From a virus, in the IMG/VR virus record IMGVR_UViG_3300027365_000015, positions 1 through 57,224 of that record: a DNA stretch of 57,224 nucleotides; one strand, written 5' to 3'. This document shows, piece after piece, positions 42,858-50,644 of this stretch (position 1 is the stretch's first letter; every line of letters starts with the position of its first letter). The position numbers and the translations under genes were made by a program. The notes beneath the pieces were generated by a model. It was not told the origin of the DNA, made no database searches, and saw only the letters and a program-made list of their open reading frames with translations.

Positions 42858-43305
42858 TGGCGGCTCCCTTCGTCAGCGCGTCATAGAAACGGCTGTTGCG
42901 CTCCCGCTTGTTGGTCCGCATGCGCAGCACGTTGCGGCGCATCGGCCCCAGCTGGCTGAACAGGTCGCGCACGTACTGGGCCGGGTCCTTGAGGAACTCG
43001 AGCAGCTTGATGGTCAGGGTCACGCCCATGCCACCCTCGACCTCGAACTGCAGGCGCATGCCAGGCTCGGGCTTGGTGACCTTCTCCTCGATCACGATCA
43101 TGTCGATCTGGATCGGCCCCACGTCGGGGCGGAAGCGCTGCGTCTCGATGGGGATGCCCTGCTTCACCAGCTCCTCGGCGATGGCCCTGGCGCTGTCGCG
43201 CATGATGGACAGGACCTCCTCGCGGCTCAGCCCTGCCAGCTTGCTCGCGGTGCGCTGCATGCGACGCTGCAGGTCGCCGTTGGGCTCGGTGATGATCTTC
43301 GACAT
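42850..43305 (-). CDS. Hypothetical protein between terminase and portal
   Basis: This protein has 151 residues. The front half is helical (LAGLSREEVLSIMRDSARAI), the middle has beta strands (IQIDMIVIEEKV, MRLQFEVEGG) and the end is basic. It overlaps the portal start by eight bases. AGAGGA precedes the ATG, after a GNRA hairpin. No family recognised. Confidence 0.65.
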   Translation of the reverse strand: MSKIITEPNGDLQRRMQRTASKLAGLSREEVLSIMRDSARAIAEELVKQGIPIETQRFRPDVGPIQIDMIVIEEKVTKPEPGMRLQFEVEGGMGVTLTIKLLEFLKDPAQYVRDLFSQLGPMRRNVLRMRTNKRERNSRFYDALTKGAANG

Positions 43306-43316
43306 GGAGTCCTCTG

Positions 43317-43326
43317 CCTCTCGGCG
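43317..43326 (-). promoter_or_regulatory. GNRA hairpin in terminase-portal gap
   Basis: GCC-GAGA-GGC on the coding strand, extendable by a wobble and a further pair, 12 bases upstream of the start at 43305. Confidence 0.5.
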
Positions 43327-43332
43327 GTGGTG

Positions 43333-44943
43333 TCAGGTGTGGGCGGCCCAGCCACCGCGGCGACGACCGCCGGTGCTGGCCGGCAAGCTGCCGCGCTGGT
43401 GAACCTCGAACAGCGAGGCCCGAGCCAGGGTCTCCAGCGCCTTGGCGCCATGGGAGGCCCAGTCATGGCGCGGGGTGTCCTTGTAGACGCCGCGCTTGTC
43501 GTCCCACTCCTTGCGGAAGTTGTCGATGCACAGGATGCCGTCGTGGCACTCCTCCTCGGCGATCCAGCAGGACGGCAGGAAGTTGCGCACCGCCTGCACG
43601 CCCTCGGCGTGATTGGAGATGCGCGGCACGATCTCGAACTTGATGCCGAAACCCCGGGCCACGTCGGCGCGGCTCTTGCCGGTGCCCAGCTCGCGCACGG
43701 CCAGGTCATGGGGGCCGAAGTGGCCGCCGTAGCGGTAGCCCTTCTTGTTGAGCATGTCGGCGTAGTACTCGATGCCCTCGCCCTCGCCCTCGAGGTAGTC
43801 CACCAGGTGCACCTCGCGCCCGACGATCTGCGCGAACCAGATGGCCATGGTGTCGTTCATGCCCAGGTCCCAGCCGGTGTAGACCGGCAGGCTGGGGTTG
43901 ACCTGCACCTCGGCGGTGATGCGCTTGTGCTTGCGCAGGAAGCGCATCTGGCTGGCGTAGTAGGCACCCTCGACGCTCTGCGCGAAGGCCTCCTCGGGGA
44001 TCGAGGGGTACTCGCGCTGCATGTCGTCCTGCAGCACCTCGGCCTTCTTGGCGTACCACGCCTGCTGACCGGCGCTGGTCGGGATGCCGTGCTTGTGCTC
44101 CAGCTCCTCGAAGTACTCCAGCAGCCGGGGCGGCACCACTACGCCGGCCGGATCGAGGGTGTAGGCCGGCTCCTGCCACCACGGGAAGAAATGGAACTGG
44201 AAGTCCATCTCGGTGGGGTCGCGGCCCAGCTCCTGCAGGTGGCGGGCGGCCTCGCAGTAGTCGAAGAAGTAGCCCTCGCGCCCCTCGGCGGTGCTCTCCA
44301 GGGTGATCTGGTTGCCCAGCCCCACCGCCTCGAAGGCGCCGGTGACGATCTCCTGCGCCTTGTGCGGGTACTGGCGACAGATCTTGCCGAACTCGGAGAC
44401 GTGCAAGCGCTGCAGGGTGCCGCCCCGGTAGGAGGTGCTGACCTTGATGCTGGAGCCGTTGTCGAAGACGTAGGCCCCGGAGCCGCTCTTGTCGCTGACC
44501 GGCTTGGGGATGCGGATACCCAGCATCTTGAAGATGGAGCGCCAGGCGCTCTCGATGTTCTGGTACGCGAAGCTGATCTTGTTGCGGAAGATGTCGGTCG
44601 CGTCGTCGAGCTTGTGGCAGATGCAGCCGGCGGCGAAGTTGTCACGGAACAGGCAGTCATCCAGGGCGTCGATCATCTCGAAGGTGGTGAAGCCCAGCTG
44701 CCTGGCCTTGAGGATGATGTCGCGCACATGGCCATCCAGGTAGCGCTGCCGCTGCGCCCGGTTGGGCCGGAAGCGCCGCACCTTGCCGTTCTTGTCCTTG
44801 ATCTTGTATAGGGAGTTGAGGCGGAACCACTTGAGGGCCAGGGCCTCGACCAGGTCGGCCTGCTCGGTCAGCCGCCCCTTGGCGTGCGCGCGCAGATAGG
44901 CCTCGGCGCGCTTGACCTCGCGGGCGCGGTCACTCCTCGTCAT
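43333..44943 (-). CDS. terL: Terminase large subunit
   Basis: This protein has 536 residues. The ATPase has an ARQLGFTT variant Walker A (80-87) and LHVSEFGK as Walker B with catalytic Glu (about 183). The nuclease domain begins with VYTGWDLGMND (about 352-362), its first metal-binding aspartate. ALKWFRLNSLYKIKDKNG near the start is also typical. It packages DNA through the portal. It overlaps terS by 14 bases. Confidence 0.95.
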   Translation of the reverse strand: MTRSDRAREVKRAEAYLRAHAKGRLTEQADLVEALALKWFRLNSLYKIKDKNGKVRRFRPNRAQRQRYLDGHVRDIILKARQLGFTTFEMIDALDDCLFRDNFAAGCICHKLDDATDIFRNKISFAYQNIESAWRSIFKMLGIRIPKPVSDKSGSGAYVFDNGSSIKVSTSYRGGTLQRLHVSEFGKICRQYPHKAQEIVTGAFEAVGLGNQITLESTAEGREGYFFDYCEAARHLQELGRDPTEMDFQFHFFPWWQEPAYTLDPAGVVVPPRLLEYFEELEHKHGIPTSAGQQAWYAKKAEVLQDDMQREYPSIPEEAFAQSVEGAYYASQMRFLRKHKRITAEVQVNPSLPVYTGWDLGMNDTMAIWFAQIVGREVHLVDYLEGEGEGIEYYADMLNKKGYRYGGHFGPHDLAVRELGTGKSRADVARGFGIKFEIVPRISNHAEGVQAVRNFLPSCWIAEEECHDGILCIDNFRKEWDDKRGVYKDTPRHDWASHGAKALETLARASLFEVHQRGSLPASTGGRRRGGWAAHT

Positions 44944-45502
44944 CGTCGCTCGGGGCTACCGACGCCATGAGCTCCTCGAAGGTCATGCCTTCGTCGCTCT
45001 GCTCCTCGTCCATGCCATAGGCCTGGCGCTCTAGCTTGACCACCCGATCCAGCGCCTGGGTGCCGGCGGCCATGCTCTTGCCGACGTAGTCCAGCGGCAG
45101 GCCCACCTCGGCCACGTCGCCGTTCTTGAGCTGCACCACCAGGGCGCCACGATCCAGCTGCGTCTCCAGCAGCTCGGCATACTTGCCGGCCAGGGTACGC
45201 CAGCGCTCCAGGTGCTTGCGGTGCCCCTGGACGATGGCGGCATTCAGGCTCGCCGCCTCCTCGACCAGCTCCTCGTCGCTCTTGTCGAGCACCTCGCGGG
45301 CCGCGGCGTCGAGCTGGGCGCGGGAGACCTTCTCCCGGGTGCGCTGCCGCACCGCCTGAGACAGGTCCTTCTCCCAGCCTTCCTTCTCGGCCTTGCGGCT
45401 GATCGTGGCCTTGTTCGGGCCGTGCATGTCGGAGAGCTGCTGCAGCGAGTAGCGGCCGGTCCGGTAGTCGGCCTTGATGACCTCCCAGTCGTATCGTGCC
45501 AT
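44930..45502 (-). CDS. terS: Terminase small subunit
   Basis: This protein has about 190 residues. The N-terminal helix-turn-helix is MARYDWEVIKADYRTGRYSL followed by QQLSDMHGPNKATISRKAEK; a helical oligomerisation middle (LVEEAASLNAAIVQGHRKHL) and an acidic tail that meets TerL follow. It recognises the packaging site. The ATG 45502 or a GTG nine bases earlier could start it. The 160-base leader is strongly structured and may contain the packaging signal. Confidence 0.85.
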   Translation of the reverse strand: MARYDWEVIKADYRTGRYSLQQLSDMHGPNKATISRKAEKEGWEKDLSQAVRQRTREKVSRAQLDAAAREVLDKSDEELVEEAASLNAAIVQGHRKHLERWRTLAGKYAELLETQLDRGALVVQLKNGDVAEVGLPLDYVGKSMAAGTQALDRVVKLERQAYGMDEEQSDEGMTFEELMASVAPSDDDEE

Positions 45503-45550
45503 GCGCTTCACGCCACCCTTGCGGGCAGCGCCTCCAGAATGGGGCCCGGG

Positions 45551-45562
45551 CGTCTCACGACG
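45551..45562 (-). promoter_or_regulatory. GNRA hairpin in terS leader
   Basis: CGTC-GTGA-GACG on the coding strand, enclosed by outer CCCGG/CCGGG arms (about 45544-45570). Confidence 0.5.
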
Positions 45563-45581
45563 AGCCGGGCGGGTGCGGGCA

Positions 45582-45595
45582 GCGCCTCGCGGCGT
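45582..45595 (-). promoter_or_regulatory. GNRA hairpin in terS leader
   Basis: CGCC-GCGA-GGCG on the coding strand. A 14-base direct repeat (GCGGGCAGCGCCTC) at 45521-45534 and 45575-45588 overlaps it. Confidence 0.5.
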
Positions 45596-45643
45596 GACCC
45601 TACCGCGTGCCGTTGCGCGGTGCGGAGATACTGGGCAAGGCCC

Positions 45644-45668
45644 GGATCACCTCCTTATGCCTCACGGC
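45644..45668 (-). promoter_or_regulatory. Hairpin plus extended Shine-Dalgarno in terS leader
   Basis: GCC-GTGA-GGC (45668-45659) is followed on the coding strand by TAAGGAGGTGATCC (45657-45644), fully complementary to the 3' end of 16S rRNA. No convincing start codon follows at normal distance (a TTG opens a 12-codon frame). Confidence 0.5.
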
Positions 45669-45679
45669 TGCGGAATCGG

Positions 45680-45868
45680 TCAGGTGAGCGAGTCCAGCCA
45701 GCTGGACAGGATGGCTCGCATCACCTGGTCTCTGTCTGCGATGTCGTCAATGGAGCGCCGGCCGGCGATGATGTCGTCGATCAGGCTCACAGGCAGGACG
45801 TGCGCATTGCCGTCCGGTGTTGGAATGCAGAGGTGCGGCCGGTGATCGTCGAGGCGCGTCACGCTCAC
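45680..45868 (-). CDS. Small hypothetical protein in lysis region
   Basis: The 62-residue product opens MSVTRLDDHRPHLCIPTPDG and has SLIDDIIAGRRSIDDIADRD with helical end. It overlaps the holin stop by four bases. I recall similar short proteins next to holin genes, without known role. Confidence 0.6.
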   Translation of the reverse strand: MSVTRLDDHRPHLCIPTPDGNAHVLPVSLIDDIIAGRRSIDDIADRDQVMRAILSSWLDSLT

Positions 45869-46416
45869 TTGCGGATGCCCTTGACCAGGTCCATGAAGCC
45901 GCCGGGCTGCATGCCAAGCTGGCGGGCCTTGTCGTTGGAGCGCTGCTTGATGTTCACGCCCTGCACCGCACCCTGGGCCACGACGGACCAGATCAGCACG
46001 TCCACCACCTGAGCCAGCTGGGCCGGGTCCATGATCACCACGGCCACCAGGCCGAAGTTCACGGCGGCGAGCGACAGGGCGAGCATCCAGCCGTTGAAGG
46101 GCCGCCAGCCGGCGCGCCAGGCCGAATCGCTGCCCAGCTCGGCGCGCATCGTCTTGTTGATCTCAGTCAGCCGGGTGGTCTCGGCCTGCAGGGTCAGGCT
46201 CAGGATCTCTCGTTCGTGCTCCTGGTCGAGGCGCTTGAGGCGCTCGGCCGCCTCCGGGTCTGTCTGCACCGCCTTCGCCACCGCTTCTGGCTGCTCTGCC
46301 ACACCCAGAACGCGAGCGACGAGACCGCCCACTGCAGCACCAGCCGGACCGCCAAGAGCACCGCCAGCAGCGGGCGCCATCTTCCCCACGGTTTCCGCGA
46401 CATCGCGCCACTCCAT
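45865..46416 (-). CDS. 3TM-type holin
   Basis: This protein has 183 residues. A glycine-rich hydrophobic first segment (PAAGGALGGPAGAAVGGLVA) is followed by a charged helix with EHEREILSLTLQAETTRLTE and RAGWRPFNGWMLALSLAAVN, then a second and third membrane stretch (FGLVAVVIM; VDVLIWSVVAQGA). RPFNGW is characteristic of GTA-type 3TM holins. It would make inner-membrane holes for the endolysin. GGGAGG precedes ATG 46416. Confidence 0.88.
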   Translation of the reverse strand: MEWRDVAETVGKMAPAAGGALGGPAGAAVGGLVARVLGVAEQPEAVAKAVQTDPEAAERLKRLDQEHEREILSLTLQAETTRLTEINKTMRAELGSDSAWRAGWRPFNGWMLALSLAAVNFGLVAVVIMDPAQLAQVVDVLIWSVVAQGAVQGVNIKQRSNDKARQLGMQPGGFMDLVKGIRK

Positions 46417-46418
46417 CA

Positions 46419-46724
46419 CTACCTCCCCTCGAGCGACGACACCCGGCTGTCTAGGCCGTCGATCCTCGATTCAATGTTGTCCAGGTCGCGGCGGGCATCG
46501 GAGCGGCGATAGTAGAGGTCGCCCCACTCGCGCAGCTCGGCGCGCAGCTCGTTGAGCAGTGCCCCCTGGCTGGCGAGACGCTCCTCCAGGACCATCGACT
46601 GCTGACCCAGCTTCACGAGTTCGGTGCCGGCCCACATGATCATCGCCACCAGCAGGACTTGGATTCCGGTCTGCATATGGCGCTCAAAGACGGACGGTTT
46701 CACGTTGCGATCCTCGGCAGCCAT
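46419..46724 (-). CDS. Accessory membrane protein of lysis cassette
   Basis: This protein has 101 residues from ATG 46724, which overlaps the endolysin stop by one base. One transmembrane segment (IQVLLVAMIMWAGTELV, about residues 18-34) precedes a long coiled coil (RRDLDNIESRIDGLDSRVSS). Topology is like haemolysin XhlA-type or antiholin/spanin-like proteins. Position between endolysin and holin supports a lysis role. Confidence 0.65.
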   Translation of the reverse strand: MAAEDRNVKPSVFERHMQTGIQVLLVAMIMWAGTELVKLGQQSMVLEERLASQGALLNELRAELREWGDLYYRRSDARRDLDNIESRIDGLDSRVSSLEGR

Positions 46725-47290
46725 CAGGCCTCCCCGTGTCGCAGCTCGAGGACGCGGCGCAGCCACCCGTAGGTGAACGCCTCCTGGCTCTCACGCTTCT
46801 CGGCCAGGCCGACGAGGAAGGCCTTGCGCATCCCGTTGATAGACTCGGCCAGCACGACCAGGCCGGGGGCGCCCCGGGTGCCGCGGTAGCCGTCCAGCGC
46901 CGCCAGCGTCTTCGGCCCCACCGCGCCATCGACCACCACGTCCGGGTAGTCGCCTTCCTGGCGGTTGAGCACGTTGAGCAGGCGCTGCAGGTCGCGACCC
47001 GGGCGGCCCGGGCCGGAGTGATAGCCGTAGTCGAACAGGTATTCGGCCAGCGGCTCGTGGAGCGGCGCGACGTCGTCCAGACGCAGGCTGTGCCAGTAGC
47101 GGTCGGCGGCGATGTCGCGGGCCAGCTCGATGGGCAGGTCGCGCATGTCGCCCCGATAGCCATACTCGCGCGCCACGGCCTCGGTCACGCCGTAGCGCGT
47201 CGGGCCGCCGCGGTCGGCAGGATGATCGACATAGCCGCCTTCGCGATCGATCAGCTCATCGATCAGCCGGCGCTGCAGGGGGTGAATCAT
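46724..47290 (-). CDS. Endolysin, GH108 N-acetylmuramidase
   Basis: This protein has 188 residues from ATG 47290 (MIHPLQRRL). The catalytic motif EGGYVDHPADRGGPTRYGVT contains Glu 17 of GH108 enzymes. The C-terminal region (VVDGAVGPKTLAALDGY) is the peptidoglycan-binding domain usual in this family. It cleaves peptidoglycan at the end of infection. No signal peptide, so release depends on the holin. GGAGG lies before the start, after a GNRA hairpin. Confidence 0.93.
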   Translation of the reverse strand: MIHPLQRRLIDELIDREGGYVDHPADRGGPTRYGVTEAVAREYGYRGDMRDLPIELARDIAADRYWHSLRLDDVAPLHEPLAEYLFDYGYHSGPGRPGRDLQRLLNVLNRQEGDYPDVVVDGAVGPKTLAALDGYRGTRGAPGLVVLAESINGMRKAFLVGLAEKRESQEAFTYGWLRRVLELRHGEA

Positions 47291-47441
47291 GATAGGCCTC
47301 CGGCGCCTCACGGCGTGGGAGTAGACAGGAAGGCCCCACCGGGAATCGGCAGGGCCTGATACGGAAACGCCCCGGCTCGGAAGCCAGGGCGCAATATTCG
47401 ATGTTGGGGATAGACTAGCGGCTACGTGCCCACTCTGCAAG
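47291..47441 (-). promoter_or_regulatory. Probable late-promoter gap
   Basis: This 151-base gap between the late regulator and endolysin genes is where lambdoid phages carry pR'. On the - strand, TTGCAG and TAGTCT are 17 bases apart near 47440-47410, a poor match to sigma70 boxes, followed by an imperfect hairpin of GCCC/GGGC arms near 47370-47392. The promoter is expected from position, not shown by sequence. Confidence 0.3.
47304..47315 (-). promoter_or_regulatory. GNRA hairpin upstream of endolysin
   Basis: CGCC-GTGA-GGCG on the coding strand, upstream of the GGAGG ribosome-binding site. Confidence 0.6.
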
Positions 47442-48239
47442 CTAAGCCGCCTCCGGGATCAGCGCCGCGACCGGCCCCAGGGCCTGGCTCTCCCAGTCAT
47501 CCAGGATCGTCAGCATGCGCCGCCACACGTCCGACCAGCTCAGCCGGCCCGCTCGGCTCCAGCGATGCACGTCGATCAGCTCGCCGCGCTCCTCCTCCAG
47601 CCAGCGCTGGATACGCTTGGGCGAGTGAAGCCCCGGACGGTTGTAGGGGTAGGTCACCTGGCTGTGGTGGTAGATGGCCGCCCAGCATAGCGCCTGCAGG
47701 GTGCGCACCGAGTCCGCCGGCGGCAGCTCGTTGTGCCCCTGCCCCGGGAGCCGTTGCCGTTGCATCGCGTTGACCAGGGCGGCGTGCAGCCACTCTCGGT
47801 CCTCGGCCAGTTCCTCGGGCGTGAACGGGCCCCAGCAGTAGCGAGCCATCGCCTGCAGGTGCTGCGGCAAGCGCTCGACCGCGGCGATCACCTGGCCGCA
47901 CTCTAGGCCATGCACGATCTTCCAGTCGTTGTCGGGCAGATGACCCTCGTTGCTCGACTTGCTGACATCCTCCAGCGCCGTGCGTACCTCGGACAGACGC
48001 CGCTCCGTTCGCCTCACGGCCGCCTGCTTCTCCTCGAGGTCGGCATCGAAGGGGCCGGCATTCATCAGCGCCCGGACGTTGCGCTTGTGCGCCGCTTGCA
48101 GGCTGCGCAGCTTGGCACCGTTGCTGCCCACCTTCTCCCGAATCCGCTTCAGGCTATCGAACAGCCCGGCAATGGAGCTATCGCCACGCCGGACGTGGTA
48201 CGCCTGAAAGATCATGCTGCGCGCTGAGTCGAATCGCAT
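47442..48239 (-). CDS. Putative Q-like late regulator
   Basis: This protein has 265 residues, basic and helical, with AMARYCWGPFTPEELAEDRE and a C-terminal segment (LEEERGELIDVHRWSRAGRL) that could bind DNA. It is the last gene of the early operon, directly before the lysis genes, the place of antiterminator Q. I do not see a motif that proves this, so the function rests on position. Confidence 0.5.
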   Translation of the reverse strand: MRFDSARSMIFQAYHVRRGDSSIAGLFDSLKRIREKVGSNGAKLRSLQAAHKRNVRALMNAGPFDADLEEKQAAVRRTERRLSEVRTALEDVSKSSNEGHLPDNDWKIVHGLECGQVIAAVERLPQHLQAMARYCWGPFTPEELAEDREWLHAALVNAMQRQRLPGQGHNELPPADSVRTLQALCWAAIYHHSQVTYPYNRPGLHSPKRIQRWLEEERGELIDVHRWSRAGRLSWSDVWRRMLTILDDWESQALGPVAALIPEAA

Positions 48240-48252
48240 CCTGTCGCCCCTT

Positions 48253-48306
48253 CCGTTGCCCTGTTGCGTTGTGTTGCGTGTTGCGTTGCCTTCGTTGCCT
48301 GTTGCC
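48253..48306 (-). repeat. Cluster of GTTGC motifs
   Basis: GTTGC occurs seven times in about 50 bases (GCAAC on the transcribed strand) between two early genes. It is not a regular tandem array. No known function. Confidence 0.55.
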
Positions 48307-48489
48307 TAGTCCCGCTCATCCAGGTCCACCACGCTGAGGTCCTCGATCAGGTCCCGGCAGCCGGCACAGATGACCGTACCGTCGATGGCCAGCAGGAACT
48401 CGCGGCACTCGCACTCGGCGCACTGCCACAGCTCCTTCATCTCGGCGTCGCGCTGCCGGGACCTGATCGAGGTCGATCACGTCGGTCAT
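48306..48489 (-). CDS. Zinc-ribbon protein with probable one-base frameshift
   Basis: Starting at ATG 48489, in an ATGA overlap with the upstream gene, the frame reads MTDVIDLDQV and then becomes arginine-rich junk. If one base of the GGG run 48458-48460 is removed, the reading continues RQRDAEMKELWQCAECECRE to ICAGCRDLIEDLSVVDLDER and stops at 48306, giving about 60 residues with two zinc-binding cysteine pairs. The intact C-terminal part alone could start at ATG 48440 (44 residues). Function unknown. Confidence 0.6.
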
Positions 48490-48689
48490 GGCATCGGCAC
48501 CCCTTCTCGCCATATCTGCGACACCCGCTCACGGGTCACCGCCGGCAGGCGTTGTTGCCAGCGGCTGAAGATATGGCCGCGCTCCACCTTGTCGCGTCCG
48601 GCCTTCATCTCCCGGGCGACGAGGCGGCACTGGCACTCGATGGTCCAGTCCGCATCGCTCATGCCCTCGGGCCTCACGCCGTACTGCAT
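48486..48689 (-). CDS. Hypothetical nin-region protein
   Basis: This protein has 67 residues. It opens MQYGVRPEGMSDADWTIECQ, and its second half (RWQQRLPAVTRERVSQIWRE) looks like a small DNA-binding helical segment. It overlaps the rusA stop by one base. Function unknown. Confidence 0.6.
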   Translation of the reverse strand: MQYGVRPEGMSDADWTIECQCRLVAREMKAGRDKVERGHIFSRWQQRLPAVTRERVSQIWREGVPMP

Positions 48690-49063
48690 CAGGCCGCCTC
48701 GGCGATCTCGACGATCTCCACCAGGCAGCCGCCACCCCTGGCCCTCTCGCCGCGGATGATCGTCAGCTGGTCAATCTGCCCATCGTCCTGCCAAAGCCCG
48801 GAATGGGTGATGGCATCGAGCAGGCCCTTGGAGTAGTTGTCGATGTCGCGCTGGCGACGATCCGGCGGGATCAGCACCACCTTGACGGCCAGGCGGCCGG
48901 CTAGGGCTTGACCCTGCCACTGCTGCCCGATGGCCTTGACGGCATCCTCGCGGTACTGGCGACCCTTGGCGCTGATCAAGTGGCGGCCGGCCAGCTTGCC
49001 CTTGGTGGGAGCACGCCAGTAGCCGTTGACGCTCGGCGGGAATGGTAGGGTCAGCTCGATCAC
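48689..49063 (-). CDS. rusA: RusA-like Holliday junction resolvase
   Basis: This protein has 124 residues. FPPSVNGYWRAPTKGK near the start and RDIDNYSKGLLDAITHSGLW followed by QDDGQID give the aspartates of the RusA metal site (about residues 72, 74 and 91-94). It would resolve recombination intermediates made by the left-arm annealing system. It lies in a nin-like cluster and overlaps the next gene upstream by ATGA. Confidence 0.93.
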   Translation of the reverse strand: MIELTLPFPPSVNGYWRAPTKGKLAGRHLISAKGRQYREDAVKAIGQQWQGQALAGRLAVKVVLIPPDRRQRDIDNYSKGLLDAITHSGLWQDDGQIDQLTIIRGERARGGGCLVEIVEIAEAA

Positions 49064-49527
49064 GCAGCCTCCTTCTCATCGATGAATTGCCAGGCCTTCA
49101 TCAGCTCGGCCCGTATCTCGCCGTCGAACCGGCGAACGGCTCGGCTGATCGTGTCGCGCACGAAGCCCGGCTGCCGATCGCGCAGAGCCTTGTCGGCGTG
49201 GATTTGCTGGTGGCAATCGCGGGTGTGGCCGTAAATCGGGTCGCAGGCTGGCATCACGAAAGCATCCGGCGCTTTGAGACCGGTGCCGCCCAGCTGCCAC
49301 ATGCCGATCATGTGGTGAGCCGCGATGCCGGTGGTGGCTCCGCACACGCAGCAAGGCAGCGTGCGAACGAAGGCCAGATAGGCCTCACTGCGCCACCGGC
49401 TGTCCTTGGTCGTCTGGCGCCGCGGCGCGCTACGCTTCTCCCGTTTGCGGGACATCGGCGCCTTGGCCTTGAGTTCGCTGCGATTCTGGATTGGGGTCTT
49501 GCGCTGGATAGGGCCTGATCGCTTCAT
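49060..49527 (-). CDS. HNH-type nuclease (DUF968/Ref-like)
   Basis: This protein has 155 residues. The N-terminal 40 residues are basic and disordered. PCCVCGATTGIAAHHMIGMW and DCHQQIHADKA form a Cys/His HNH-type site like that of the Ref/DUF968 recombination nucleases. It lies among recombination genes of the nin region and has ATGA overlaps at both ends. Confidence 0.8.
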   Translation of the reverse strand: MKRSGPIQRKTPIQNRSELKAKAPMSRKREKRSAPRRQTTKDSRWRSEAYLAFVRTLPCCVCGATTGIAAHHMIGMWQLGGTGLKAPDAFVMPACDPIYGHTRDCHQQIHADKALRDRQPGFVRDTISRAVRRFDGEIRAELMKAWQFIDEKEAA

Positions 49528-50183
49528 GCCAGCACCTCCCGCGACTCAATCAGCGTCAGCCTGCCGGTGTGGAATGCCCCGGTATCGATGTAGTGGACGT
49601 TGCCAAGCTGAGTGGGCGCGCCGACGATGGTGTGGCCGACCACCACCGCATCGACGCCCGCCACCGGGGTTTTGTCCTGCTGCTTGATGCGGGTGCGCCC
49701 CCAGATCAGTTGCTGTTGCAGAGACGGGCGAGTCACCTCTGACCAGTCAGCGGGCGGCTCGGCGTGAACCATGCCGATACGCTTCCCGTCTACCTTGACC
49801 TCCCTGGCATACGGCAGGTGATCTAGCGCCGCCTCAAGGATCGCCTTCACCTCGTGGGCGTTCTCGCCCATCGCCCAGGTGCCGCCGTTGATCATCCACA
49901 ACTCGTGAGGCATCCAGTCGCCGTCGTTGTCGCGCAGCATGGCGTCGTGGGCCAGCATCTCGTGGTTGCCGCGCACCCCGAAGAACCAGGGTTCGAAGGG
50001 TAGCGACAGGCAGTCGAACGAGCGGGCGCCCCGGTCGATCAGGTCGCCCACGCTGAATAGCCGATCGACAGCCTTGTCGAAGCCCACTCGACGCATCTCT
50101 GCGTCCAGCAGGTCGAGCTGGCCGTGAATATCGCCGACGAAGAAGTCGCGGCCCTGGTGGTTCTGTCCGTGTCGCTGGATCAT
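49524..50183 (-). CDS. Metallophosphoesterase (NinI-like phosphatase)
   Basis: This protein has 219 residues from ATG 50183 (MIQRHGQNHQG). VGDIHGQLDLLD, SVGDLIDRGARS and GVRGNHEMLAHD are the metal-binding motifs of lambda phosphatase-type enzymes; VVGHTIVG and a closing YIDTGAF give the last histidine region. Lambda NinI is the same type and lies in the same kind of cluster. Substrate unknown; serine/threonine or tyrosine phosphoproteins in homologues. Confidence 0.9.
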   Translation of the reverse strand: MIQRHGQNHQGRDFFVGDIHGQLDLLDAEMRRVGFDKAVDRLFSVGDLIDRGARSFDCLSLPFEPWFFGVRGNHEMLAHDAMLRDNDGDWMPHELWMINGGTWAMGENAHEVKAILEAALDHLPYAREVKVDGKRIGMVHAEPPADWSEVTRPSLQQQLIWGRTRIKQQDKTPVAGVDAVVVGHTIVGAPTQLGNVHYIDTGAFHTGRLTLIESREVLA

Positions 50184-50644
50184 GCCGCCTCCTGCACTTC
50201 GCGATAGGTGTCGAACACCGCCTGGGCCTTCTCGCTCCATTGGATGCCGTTCTCGGCGCCGTAGGCGTATATCAGCTCGATCAGGTCGCTAAACTCCTTT
50301 TTCTTCAGCTTGCTTGTCCGCATTCCGAGCATGACCACTCCGCCATCCAAGCCTTGAGCCATGCGCTGATGCTTTCGCAGAGCGTTTGTGAACACGTCTT
50401 TCCAGTCCTCGGGCTCGGCCCACTCGGCCACGCCATCGATGACGAGCTGCTTCTGCCCGGCCACGTCGGAGAGCATCGGCCAGAGCTTGCGGTTCTGGCT
50501 CAGGCTGCGGATCTCGCTCGGGCGGCGCAGCACAACTTCCACGGCGCCGGCCTTGAGCGCCTTGTTCACCATCTCCCAAGCGGTCTGCATCTTGCTGCGC
50601 ACGTCGCCAAGGCCATCGATTCGGTATGTGTGTTCTTGACTCAT
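50180..50644 (-). CDS. ninB: NinB recombination protein
   Basis: This protein has 154 residues. RRPSEIRSLSQNRKLWPMLS and EPEDWKDVFTNALRKHQ match NinB (Orf), which helps load recombinases in lambda by displacing SSB. ATGA overlaps both neighbours. Confidence 0.92.
   Translation of the reverse strand: MSQEHTYRIDGLGDVRSKMQTAWEMVNKALKAGAVEVVLRRPSEIRSLSQNRKLWPMLSDVAGQKQLVIDGVAEWAEPEDWKDVFTNALRKHQRMAQGLDGGVVMLGMRTSKLKKKEFSDLIELIYAYGAENGIQWSEKAQAVFDTYREVQEAA

Noticed and set aside
42607-44811. Long + strand open frame opposite portal and terminase
   Set aside because: Leucine and valine-rich antisense composition, and the - strand genes have clear motifs.
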